Assembly (NCBI RefSeq): GCF_040954835.1
Contig: NC_090709.1
Span: forward strand, 45,578,490 to 45,642,489
Direction: 5' to 3'
DNA: 64,000 nucleotides
From: Lepisosteus oculatus
Taxonomy: Eukaryota > Chordata > Actinopteri > Semionotiformes > Lepisosteidae
Position numbers and translations under genes: made by a program
Notes under the pieces: generated by a model
Seen by the model: only the letters and a program-made list of their open reading frames with translations
Databases searched by the model: none
What the model was told of the DNA's origin: nothing
In this document: positions 35,595 through 46,452 of the stretch, one piece after another
Layout: each line of letters opens with the position of its first letter
How positions within the stretch are numbered: the stretch's first letter is position 1

Positions 35595-38500
35595 ATGGAC
35601 ACTGTGCGGACGACATATAACCCGCTCTTCCTCTGTGAGTAGATATATTTGTATAGATGTTTGTTTCGTTAATAGGCTTCAGTCAACAAAGCAGTGAATT
35701 ATAATTGTTTTATACATTCAAACATTATATTGGGCGGCATGAGAGTTTCTGGGGTCAGTGATTCTCCAGTGCTCTGTCTTCTGCAGGGCTGTACTTGTAT
35801 ATAAAGATGATGTATAACATGTTTACAATATGTATTACCCGTATATGTACAGGTGTATACAACGTATATAAAGACTGAGTATAAAGTATATAGTTGTGAG
35901 TTGTATATAAAAACAGTATATAAAATATACAGCTACTAGATTTATATAAAGACAGTATATAGGTATGTAGCTGTTCGTTGGATATAAAGACAGTATAAAG
36001 GTATGTAGCTGTTGGTTGGATACAGTGTACCGAGCTGAGTTACACGGTTGATCTCTGGAAGAAGCAGCCAGCTCTCTCCCGGAGGGAAGTAACTCGCTAT
36101 CAAGCAATTAAATAGCGCGAAGGCACAAGGGGGTTTGTTCAGTTGAGATGAGCTGCCACAGAAAAAAAAAAGTCTAAAATAATTTACAGTTAGCTTCACA
36201 AAACTGCATGCGAAGTTTGGATTATCACACTGAAGTCGAACTTTATTCGACGTCAATAAAAATGGCACAACAGGTGATGTACGTTTTTGGTTACCTTGAA
36301 ATTATCCGAAACTGCCGAAAAAAGTTCGAGATTTTATTATATTTTTATGTTATATTTATATTCTATTATTATACTTTTTATTATATTGTTCCAGAATTTC
36401 CAAACATGGTCAATTTTCACAAATTTCAGGGGAAAAAAATCAATATTAAACAGTAACATGAAAGTTGTTTCCCTCTAGAGGTATTTAACTCTTGGATCAG
36501 TCGTGAACTGGTGACGCGGTACTTAATAATACCAGAAAGATGGAATAAAACCCAGAAATTATGGTCATATGTAACTGTTCTGTTCATTATGTTTAATAAG
36601 AATGATCTGAATCAAAACTACTGTATTGTTCAGATCGCAGAGATAGATCTTGTATCCTGACGAGTTTCTGAACGGACTGACGCGAGTTTCATGTCTCAGA
36701 TGTCTTCCTGGCGTGGGAACTGTTCGCTGGCTCGGCCGCGATGGTGGAGCTGCGGGTCCGAGCCGGAGACACGGTCACCCTGCCCTGCGGCATCAGGCAC
36801 CAGAAGGAGACGCTGTGGGTGATACAGCGCCCCCTGGAGGTGCCGCTCATCGCCGCCGTCGCCCGGATTAGCAACTCTGAAATCACCAAGGAGGTGGAAG
36901 AGGAGTACCGGTCTCGCCTCTCCCTCGTCCTCGAACCCTCGACCCTCTCCGTCAGCCTGACGCTCGCCAACCTGACGGAGTCCGACCGGGCGCTGTACTA
37001 CTGTGCCGACAGAGTCTACGGGCGGCTGCGCTTTGGAAACGGGACGGAGCTCGTCTTCCCCGGTGAGCCCCAGCCACCGCCCGACACCCCGATAACCCCT
37101 CACGCACGCTAACACGCAACTGCAGTTCCAGTCTGTGCACATATTCCCCTGCACAGCACAGACACCCTGGGGTCCCATTCCTCCACTATTCAACACTGCA
37201 GTCTTGTTCGGTACCTGTTTCGGTTTTGACATGTTTATACTCGACACCGGCTGCGTTCCATTTTCACACCTGCTTAGTGTGAAATCGTTTCCCTTTACCT
37301 GATTTTACTGTGCTTTATTACAGCTTAGTTAGAGTCATTTAGGCACCCAGAGAAACCTATAATACCAATATCATGGAAAATGAACAGTGTCCTGTCCATA
37401 TTTCAGCGGCAGTGAAGATGTTGTGAATTAGCCTCTCACCTGCTCTTTGTCTTGTAGAAAACTCCTCCTTGGAAGAACCTGACCAGACACTGGTCAGTCC
37501 CAGTAAGTGATTCTTCACGTCTGAGCTGTTACTTCAGAAAGCCTGTCCAGCGGCAGTGAAGATGTTGTGAATTAGCCTCTCACCTGCTCTGTGTCCTTTA
37601 GAAAACTCCTCCTTGGAGGAACCTGACCGGACAGTGGTCAGTCCCTGTCCCTGCCTGACGTGCTGGACTCTTCTGCCCTCTGTGAGTGTGGTCTGTGCCA
37701 TCGTGTCCTCTGTCTGTGTTTTCTCCTGCGTTTCCCTTAGAAGAGGTAAGAGTGTTCACACTGCTGTGTTTTATTATGAAAAGTGAAATACAATTTGCGC
37801 AAAAGCTGCTGTTAGTTAGGAAAACATCAACAGACACGCAAAAGCGTGAAAGCTAAATCATTGAGATACTGTAGCATTTACATTTGCTATGGTTTCATGA
37901 AGGTTTCAGGGATATGAATGTTGTATCTGGACTCACTTTAACATGACGATAAAACACGAGAAAACACTTTAAAAACAAAAGCAACAATTGAGTACTAAGT
38001 ATTTGGGCCGACATTTTTCAGGGCTGAAACTGGGATTTCGTATTTGTGATGCTAAAGATTACATCAAAATATTATCTTACAACCAGGAGAGCGAAAAGAT
38101 AAAAATAACGATGAAACTGAACCAAAGCCTTATCCTTTTATAACAGCTTGCTGGAATTGACCTTTTTCACACTGGTTTTCTGTCAATCCCCGATATGAAA
38201 AGTCACTGTGTATAACAATGATTATTTTACTAGTTGCATCAAAGCAGGAAGACGTATTTTAAATTTGACATACAGTCAGCGCCAGCCGGTTACATTTTCT
38301 TCTCTTTCTCTGTTACCTGACAGATTAACAAAAACATCTTTCACGGTGCTGTTCAGATGTGTAGAACAATAATTTCCTTTTATTTTCTGGTCACCTTTTG
38401 TCTGAGACAAAAAGTTATTTTAACTCTGGTTCTCCATACAGTAGGTTCTCAGTGTACTAAGTAATGTATTGTGATACATGTATTACAGTCACTGTTGGTC

Positions 38501-39074
38501 ATTTTGGGGGGTCACAGCGGAGTATAACTGTGTTTCCTCTTTAAAAACCAGGCAGTAAAAGTTCTGAGAGTCGCCCCCAGACTGGAGGACACAGCAAAAG
38601 ACAGGAAAGTCAGGTACCGATCAGATTTTTCTTACTGATACAACACTGTGTCTCATCACCAGGAGTGTCGCTTCTGTCTGTGATATAACACATTCTCAGA
38701 TCATATCTCGTTTCAACAACAACAATACAAACCATAAATGAAGGTGTGATCCAGCTATTATTAGTGATTATAGTATTTGTTGGCATTTTTGTGGGCAGCT
38801 AAATGTTTTTTCTGGATTTTTTATTTCGATCCTGACGAAAGTTGGCCATTCTTATCAGAGTGTGTCAGGTGGGTCACAGAGGAAATTAGCAGAGTGTGTG
38901 TGTGTTCAGACTCATCCTCACCAGTAGCTGTGCTGTGTGTCTGTGTGTTTGCAGGAGGAGTCAGGAGAGACCACTATAGAGATCAGCAGCCAAAACACAA
39001 AGCCCATGAAGAGAGGTGGCCACAACACACAGTCTACTGTGTATGCTGAGATCAAGCATGGGAGACGTGTGTGA
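35595..39074 (+). CDS. Gene C: NITR-like single-V immune receptor with ITSM tail, complete
   Basis: Predicted 242-aa membrane receptor. Exons: 35595-35634 (leader, MDTVRTTYNPLFL), 36700-37062 (V), 37602-37745 (stalk and membrane), 38552-38613 (juxtamembrane), 38955-39074 (tail, stop TGA). All junctions are GT/AG and phases match. After splicing, the signal peptide reads on through YVFLAWELFAGSAA. V landmarks: Cys43, Cys115 in YYCADRV, FGNGT. The membrane segment begins at WTLLPSVSVVC. The tail contains TVYAEI (Tyr233), a textbook ITSM, expected to bind SH2 proteins when phosphorylated. An extra 45-base stalk exon at 37458-37502 (ENSSLEEPDQTLVSP) with good splice sites could add 15 residues in frame. 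Nearly identical to gene A in the V, membrane and juxtamembrane exons. Confidence 0.82.
37404..37645 (+). repeat. Tandem duplication creating an optional stalk exon in gene C
   Basis: A ~97-base unit with intron end, acceptor and first stalk codons occurs at 37404-37500 and again at 37549-37645. The first copy acquired a donor (cccagtaagt) after 45 exon bases, phase 1 at both ends. Gene A has only one copy. Confidence 0.8.
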
Positions 39075-39079
39075 AAGTA

Positions 39080-39540
39080 AAGTATAGAAGTACACTCACA
39101 GAGTGCTTAGCTGAGCTGAAAAAACATAAGCAGGTTGAGTACTGGGAATCAAAATGGATAAATGTGTAACTCATAAAAAATGTATTTTATAAAGTCTTCC
39201 AGTGGAGAACTAGTTAAACTGCATTGAATTGTCCTCTTACACAAGCCTCCCGTGAAACTGTGATTTCTGTTAGTTTTATAAATTTCCTGTCTCCAGGTGT
39301 TTTTTTCCACTGCTTAAATATGGATTTAGGGACCATCCAGACAACTTCCTCTGAAATGAAATTTAGGAAACTTTTGTTGAACACTGAAGGGAGGGATCCA
39401 AATTAAAAAAAATATATTGTTAGATTAAGTATCTCTTTATTTCACATGAAAAAAATATATATGCTTGGCAGCAATATTGTAAAGTCCTTGGAATTTAAAT
39501 ATATAGCTACAATCATAACATAGATAATGCAAGATATCCA
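39080..39540. other. 3' flank of gene C
   Basis: AT-rich and non-coding. No canonical AATAAA was found close to the stop codon. Confidence 0.4.
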
Positions 39541-40244
39541 TCCATCTCTATTTTCTAACCTCTTTATCTAGTCCAGGGTCACAGGGGGGAGCTGGAGTCT
39601 GTCCCAGCCAGCAACAGGCACAAGGCAGGGTTCACCCAGGACAGGACACCAGTCCATCACAAGACACACACACACTCACACACCCTGGACAGGACACCAG
39701 TCCATCACAGGACACACACACACTCACACACCCTGGACAGGACACCAGTCCAACACAAGACACCAGTCTTGTGTGACTGGACACTAACACACCCTGGACA
39801 GGACACCAGTCCATCACAGGACACACACAAACACTCACACACCCTGGACAGGACACCAGTCCATCACAGGACACACACAGACACTCACACACCCTGAACA
39901 GGACACCAGTCCATCACAGGACACACACAGACACTCACACACCCTGGACAGGACACCAGACCATCACAACACACACACACACTCACACACCCTTGACAGG
40001 ATACCAGTCTATCACAGGACACACACACACTCACACACCCTGGACAGGACATCAGTCCATCACAGGACACACACACACACCCTGGACAGGACACCAGTCC
40101 ATCACAGGACACACACACACTCACACACCCTGGAGAGGACAGCAGTCCATCACAGGACACACACACACTCACACACCCTGAATAGGACACCAGTCCAACA
40201 CAGGACACACACACACACCCTGGAGAGGACACCAGTCCATCACA

Positions 40245-40287
<43 letters not shown>

Positions 40288-40490
40288 GGACAGGACACCA
40301 GTCCATCACAGGACACATAACCATTCACAGACTCACACACTCACACACTCACACCAGGGCCAATTTTCCTAGAAGCCAATTCACCAACCAGCCTGTCTGT
40401 GGACTGTTGGAGAAAACTGGAGCACCTGGAGGAAACCCACAAATGGAAAGAACATACAAACTCCAAACAGACAGCACCCCCAGGAATGTA
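39540..40490 (+). repeat. Fish interspersed repeat with internal minisatellite
   Basis: Left flank 'ccatccatctctattttct' and 'gtcacaggggggagctggag', core of repeated 'gacaccagtccatcacagg' with CA runs (39640-40345), and right flank 'gtggactgttggagaaaact' and 'aggaaacccacaaatgg'. It is the opposite orientation of the array inside gene B, and gives the fuller structure of that element. Confidence 0.85.
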
Positions 40491-40499
40491 CTCTTTTTG

Positions 40500-40920
40500 C
40501 TCATTGTGAGGCAGCAATGCGAACCACTATTTCAGATCAAGAAATTTTTGCTTGGCAGTTATCTTGTAAAGCCCTGAGAATCTAAAAAAAACAGATATAA
40601 TCATAAAACAGATAATGCAAGATTAAAAAATTCTTAATTACTGATAAAGGCAAGGCCCATGCACTGATAGGGGAGTCTGGCAACAGTAGTTGTTCTGGAA
40701 AGCATCAGGAAGTTAGGCTCTGCCTTTATTTACGCTATTGTTTTTTTCAGAACTCTTCAGTGCAATTACAGGATTGAATACAGTATCCCTGGTCTGGCCA
40801 GAGAATTGCATGAAAAAACATACCATACAGAGGCAAAGACTGGTGTGTGAGTTTCTTAAGCAGTAAACAAGAAAGCAGCCAAACAACTTAGATTGACTAA
40901 TTCTCTGAGTCTCGCACAAG
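40500..40920. other. Intergenic, no gene recognised
   Basis: Nothing recognisable; short frames only. Confidence 0.35.
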
Positions 40921-40924
40921 CTAG

Positions 40925-41285
40925 TGAGCCCTTAAGTGATGTTCAGCACGATGACCGCAGATGTTTCCATGAGCTCAACTGCTCTGTATATTTATTCTCT
41001 ATCTTAGGCGTATGATTTTCACACTGGGCTCAAGAGGAGAGGGGGCTGGGGAGGAAGGTGGAGAATCTGGTTTCAAACTTGAGAAGAAGTTTGCATTGAG
41101 CTTCCTGTCTTGAGTAAATCGTCAAGAAGAAAACAGAAGCACCCCCCAAAAACTCATGTGATGGCAAGAAATAAAACGGTGTAAAAATGGATTCCCACAG
41201 GCCTGTGCCCCTGATTTCAAGACCCACAGACTGTTTCTCAGAGATCAGACGCTTTTGATTCTGCAGAGGAGAGCTGCACATGTTA
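40925..41285. repeat. Detached copy of gene F 3' flank
   Basis: Aligns in order with 26430-26890 but has no Ig exon beside it. Likely the stump of a further family 2 gene or a duplicated flank. Confidence 0.55.
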
Positions 41286-41574
41286 GACAAGTGGTGCCTT
41301 CCTGTACAGAGGACACAAGACCGGTCACAAACGAGAGGTAGCTATAGGGCACAGCTGGCCCGATGGGTAGTTAGCAGTTAATCAATCTGAAGGTCTCAAC
41401 TAGAAAAAAGTAAATCACAGATCTTCTGCAGCTTGTTCCATAACCCCACTAGCCTCTGTGTAAAGAAGAGCATCCTTTGCTGATACTAACCTTTTTACCT
41501 GAATAAAACTCACTCAGTGCAACAAGGTGGAGCAATGATTATTATTTCTGCCTTGCAGCTTTGAAGCCTTGGGC

Positions 41575-41810
41575 TCAATTCCCTTGTGGTGCTGTCTGTG
41601 TGGAGTTTGCATGTTCTCCTTGTGTTGGTGTGTTTCCCCCCACAGTCCAAAGACATGCTTGGTGGGTTAACTGGCTTCTGGGGAAATGGGCCCCAGTGTA
41701 AGTGTGTGTGATGGACTGGTGTCCTGTCCAGGGTGTGTGAGTGTGTGTCCTGTCCAGGGTGTGTGTGTGTGTGGGTCTTGTGATGGACTGGTGTCCTGTC
41801 CAGGGTTAAC
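41575..41810 (-). repeat. Short copy of the minisatellite-bearing interspersed repeat
   Basis: 'tgtggagtttgcatgttctc', 'cccacagtccaaagacatgc' and a few 'gatggactggtgtcctgtcc' units, in the same orientation as the gene B array. Confidence 0.75.
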
Positions 41811-41859
41811 CTTACCTTGCGCCTATTGCTTGCTGGGATAGTCTCCCCTCAACCCTATG

Positions 41860-43855
41860 CTGGAAGAAGCGGTTCCCCTCCGTCAGCTGCAGTACTCTTG
41901 TCCGTCGCCGCCTGCGCTATTCTCTAATTGTTTAGAAAGGAAACCTGTAAATAAGAGATCCCGTCTGTTCATTTTCATCGCCCGCTTCAAAGAAGACACC
42001 AGCGCTGGGCGGGGCCTTCATGACGTCACCAGACCGCTTCGCCACTGGTGACGCACTCGCCGTCAGGAAGTCGCTCCGCGGGTTTCATGGGAGTTGTAGT
42101 TGTTGTTCCTGCAGCCGGTTTTTGAGTTTGCCATGCGAAGGCACTAGGACAGGGTTACACGAACACGAATTCCCACGATTTCCATCCGTTCAGCCTCGAT
42201 TTAATCCAGGGAGGCTGGCGAGCAAACAAGCACACAACCTGGCAGAGACACAGCAACGCGGGTTAAATTAAACCCGTTTTAAATCACCGTTGCTACACTG
42301 ATGTTACAATGTTCAAGAGCGCCACCTTGTGGATCCTGTGTGTTTAGGGTTTTAATGCTCCACTCGGACTGCTAAATATTTTCTTCCTGTCCTGTTGTCA
42401 TTCAAGGCTCTCTTGTACGGTCGTCACACACCTCGCTCTGCAGTGGAGTTTCTTATAAGAGCATCTAAATGCATCAAAGCAGGGAAGTGTTGATATATTT
42501 GGAAATACAGTTACCCAAATACCAGCTCCCATTATTTACAGATCAGCCCCTTGCCATCAGTATAGTAATAACAGCAGGTGGACACCCCGAGTTCATAGTG
42601 ATGAGACTCGGACTTCTATCGCTACAAAAGCCGAGTCTAAGCGAGATCTCATCAGCAAAGCAGATACGGACACAAGACAGACGAGACGATATAAACACAA
42701 TCCTCATTTTTTAGTCACTTTTTATTGTGATTGTGATTCTTCTCTAGAAGGAGATTTTGTGATTTGAACAGTCATGATGCTGTGTTTTGCTAAGTCGCAT
42801 GGTAAAATTAACATAGACTTTTTCCTTAAAATATTAAACAGTCCCTTAAAAATGTACCTGATTTTTTTTTTTTACAGGATGAGTAAACTAATGAACGGAG
42901 GATTTAGTTTTATTTAATGTTTTGCAGAAAGAATTATCAGTAAGTGGAAGCAAGAAGCCTCTAACCCAAGACGGAAAAACAAAATGCTATGTGTGATATC
43001 TTAGTTACATTCAAACAATAAGTGTCACCAAGTCAAAGAGGAATAAAGTTTTTTTTACCACGAAATAGCAAAAATGAAACTAGTGTTAAAAATGAAAGCT
43101 GTAAGGCACCTTAGCTGAAACTTTTCCGGTATAAAGCAAGGAATGTTATACAACAGGGACATTGAAGATACCTGCTGTAGCTTTAACTATAACTGCCAAC
43201 TGCATAAACATGGCAACTTCAGTGCTGCAAAGGTTTCATCTCTAACTCAGGCAGCTCATTCGAAACCAACTGATGTTGCAGAGGTGGTTTTAGGCTGAGC
43301 CTCAAGACAGACGTGATCTGTGAAACAGCCCCGGAGATGTTAAGTCTTTTTTGAAAGAGAAGTAAAAATACAAGCTCCCCTCACAAACGGCAAGGGTTAC
43401 GGACTGGCAAAAGTCCAGCTAGAAAACAGGGGGCTGGCTTCACTGAGTTCCTCTCGTTCACATGCACCATACTTCAACACAAGAAAGCAATACAAGTGCA
43501 TTGCAAAAGGATAATGTTGCTTACATTGAATCTTCAGACTTGAGACCTAGCTACAGCACCTGATAAATATTTTTGCTGCAGAAGAACGACTGTGCTTATC
43601 TGGCTTTTCTCCACAGCTTATAAAACACCCCTATTGACGGCATCAGACTTCAGACGGGATCTTAAATTCAAGCGGCTCACACTGGCTTCGCTCTTCCTCA
43701 TCTGTAGGGCTCGTGTTGTAGTTAATCTCTCCTGGCGATTGGAAGGGTTAGAGAACATTAAAACTGCACCAGTAACCAGGATTAAGCTGGAGAAAATCCT
43801 CCGTGCAGTGTTTCCCCCCCACACAGACCTGTCGACTTTTCCTCATCTGGTCAGA
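41860..43855. other. Intergenic, no gene recognised
   Basis: 41860-42260 is less CpG-poor and has a CRE core TGACGTCA near 42021. The rest is AT-rich. No gene is identified. Confidence 0.4.
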
Positions 43856-43857
43856 TG

Positions 43858-44285
43858 GTGTTAGTGGGGCCAGCAGGGGGCACTCTCACCCTGCGGTCTG
43901 TGTGGGTCCTAATGCCCCAGTATAGTGATGGGGACACTGGATTGTAAACAGGCACTGTCCTTTAGATGAGACGTACTGTAAAACTGAGGTCCTGACTCTC
44001 TGTGGTCATTAACAATCCCAGGGTGTCTCTGGAGAAGAGTAGGGGTGCTACCCCAGTGTCCTGGTCTAATTCCCCTCCTGGTCTTGACCCATCATGGCCT
44101 CCTAATAACTCCCCTCTCTGAACTGGCTTAATCATTCTGCTCTCCTCCCCACGGGAAGCTGCTGTGTGGGGAGAGTACTGGTGGGGGTGCACACTGGGGT
44201 GGGGTGGGGGGATCCCCATGTCCTGTAAAGCGCTTTGAGTGGAGTGTCCAGAAAAGCGCTATATAAATGTAAGCAATTATTAGAT
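43858..44285 (+). repeat. SINE/LINE-tail type repeat R3, fuller copy
   Basis: Runs from 'ggggccagcagggggcactc' to 'gtaaagcgctttgagtgg' and 'aaaagcgctatataaatgta', a 3' end seen widely in fish retroposons. Confidence 0.7.
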
Positions 44286-44372
44286 GAAGCACAGTCTGGC
44301 TCAGGGTCTGTCAGCGGCACTTAACTCCACAACACTTCCAGTCACTCACAAAGTAACACAGTGAACGTTATA

Positions 44373-45925
44373 CAGTGGTGTGAAAAAGTGTTTGCCCCCT
44401 TCCTGAGTTCTTATTTTTTTGCATGTTTGTCACACTGAAATGTTTCAGATCATCAAACAAATTGAAATATTAGACAAAGATAACACAAGTAAACACAAGG
44501 TTTTTATTATTAAGGGAAAAAAAATCCAAACCTACATGGACCTGTGTGAAAAAGTTCAATTTCTCTAGCCACATCCAGGCCTGATTACTGCCACACCTGT
44601 TCTCAATCAAGAAATCACTTAAAAGGACCTGCCTGACAAAGTGAAGTAGACCAAAAGATCCTCAAAAGCTAGACATCATGCTGCGATCCAAAGAAATTCA
44701 GGAACAAATGATAAACGGAGTAATTGAGATTTATCAGTCTGGAAAAGGTTATTAAGCAATTTCTAAAGCTTTGGGACTCCAGCGAACCACAGTGAGAGCC
44801 ATTATCCACAAATGGCGAAAGCATGGAAGAGTGGTGAACCTTCCCAGGAGTGGCCGGCCGACCAAAATTACCAAAATTACCCCAAGAGCGCAGCAATGAC
44901 TCATCCAAGAGGTCAGAAAAAAACCCACAACAACATCCAAAGAACTGCAGGCTTCACTTGCCTCAGTTAAGATCAGTGTTCATGACTCCACCATAAGAAA
45001 GAGACCGGGCAAAACTGACCTGCATGGCAGAGTTCCAAGACGAAAACCACTGCTGAGCAAAAAGAACATAAAGGCTCGTCTCAGTTTTGCCAGAAAACAT
45101 CTTGATGATCCCCAAGACTTTTGGGGAAAATACTCTGAACTGACGCGACAAAAGTTGAACTTTTTGGAAGGTGTGTGTCCCATTACATCTGGCGTAAAAG
45201 TAACACAGCATTTCAGAAAAGGAACATCATACTAACAGTAAAATATGGTGGTGGTAGTGTGATGGTCTGGGGCTGTTTTGCTGCTTCAGGACCTGGAAGA
45301 CTTTCTGTGGTAAATGGAACAATGAATTCTGCTGTCTACCAAAAAATCCTGAAATAGAATGTCGGCCATCTGTTCGTGACTTCAAGCTGAAGCGCACTTG
45401 GGTTCTGCAGCAGGACAATGATCCAAAACACACCAGCAAGTCCACCTCTGAATGGCTTAAGAAAAACAAAATGAAGACTTTGGAGTGGCCTAGTCAAAGT
45501 CCTGACCTGAATCCGATTGAGATGTTGTGGCATGACCTTAAAAAAGCGGTTAAGGCTCGAAAACCCTCCAATGTGGCTGAATTACAACAATTCTGCAAAG
45601 ATGAGTGGGCCAAAATTCCTCCACAGGGCTGTAAAAGACTCATTGCCAGTTATCGCAAACGCTTGATTGCAGTTGTTGCTGCTAAGGGTGGCCCAACCAG
45701 TTTAGGTTTAGGGGGCAATCACTTTTTCACACAGGGCCATGTAGGTTTGGATTTTTTTTTTTCACTTAATAATAAAAACCTTCATTTAAAAACTGCATTT
45801 TGTGTTTACTTGTGTTATCTTTGTCTAATATTTCAATTTGTTTGATGTTCTGAAACATTTCAGTGTGACAAACATGCAAAAAAAAAAGAAATCAGGAAGG
45901 GGGCAAACACTTCTTAACACCACTG
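44373..45925 (+). mobile_element. Tc1-like DNA transposon, full length, transposase broken
   Basis: 1553 bases bounded by inverted ends (cagtggtgtgaaaaagtg at left, its complement at right) and by TA on both sides (44371-44372, 45926-45927). Inner direct repeats around 44520-44554 and 45723-45758 give the IR/DR layout. The transposase starts at 44678 (MLRSKEIQEQM) and retains the paired-like DNA-binding part (TTVRAIIHKWRKHGRV), MVWGCFAASGPG, QDNDPKHTS and DLNPIEMLWHDL. In-frame stops (first at 44753) and several frameshifts inactivate it, and the first catalytic TDE reads TDA. Confidence 0.92.
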
Positions 45926-45929
45926 TAGA

Positions 45930-46228
45930 GCTGAAACATGTTACACCCAATTTTTTTTTTACAGTTTACAAAAAGACACGAATAAAGCAGGTGAGGGCCT
46001 TAAGCAGATTCTCAGGACGACCAGCAGGCCTACTGGTTCAGCTGCCTGAATTGCACACCTACTGTATAAAACATACTTAAACATCACACTACAAGAAACA
46101 AAAAAATAAATTAAAGCTTAAAAACAGCATTGCGGTAAACGGGGAAGAAAAGCTTAAATATCCCATTTCAGCAATTAGTTAAAATGTGAAATTAATGAAC
46201 CCCGCGGGTTACAAGACTTGTGGTCGGG
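45930..46228. other. Intergenic between Tc1 element and gene G
   Basis: Short AT-rich stretch with no gene. Confidence 0.4.
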
Positions 46229-46452
46229 TTCAAATCCCATGTCCAGCTGCAGAGGGAAAAGTCCATTCAGAATCCAGGACCCGCCCCTAGGGGGCGTGAG
46301 TGTCCAGGCTCCTTGTTCACACAGCTTTGATTGTGTCCTGCAGCTCAGCTCTTTCCCCGATTTTATCAATGTTTTGTTCAAGGCAACCCAGCGAATCTGG
46401 TAAATTATCCACGCAGGAGGTCAATTAGAGTGGTTTTCTGTGAGGACTTGAT

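Noticed and set aside
44678-45850. Active Tc1 transposase
   Set aside because: In-frame stops from 44753 onward, several frameshifts and a changed first catalytic box.
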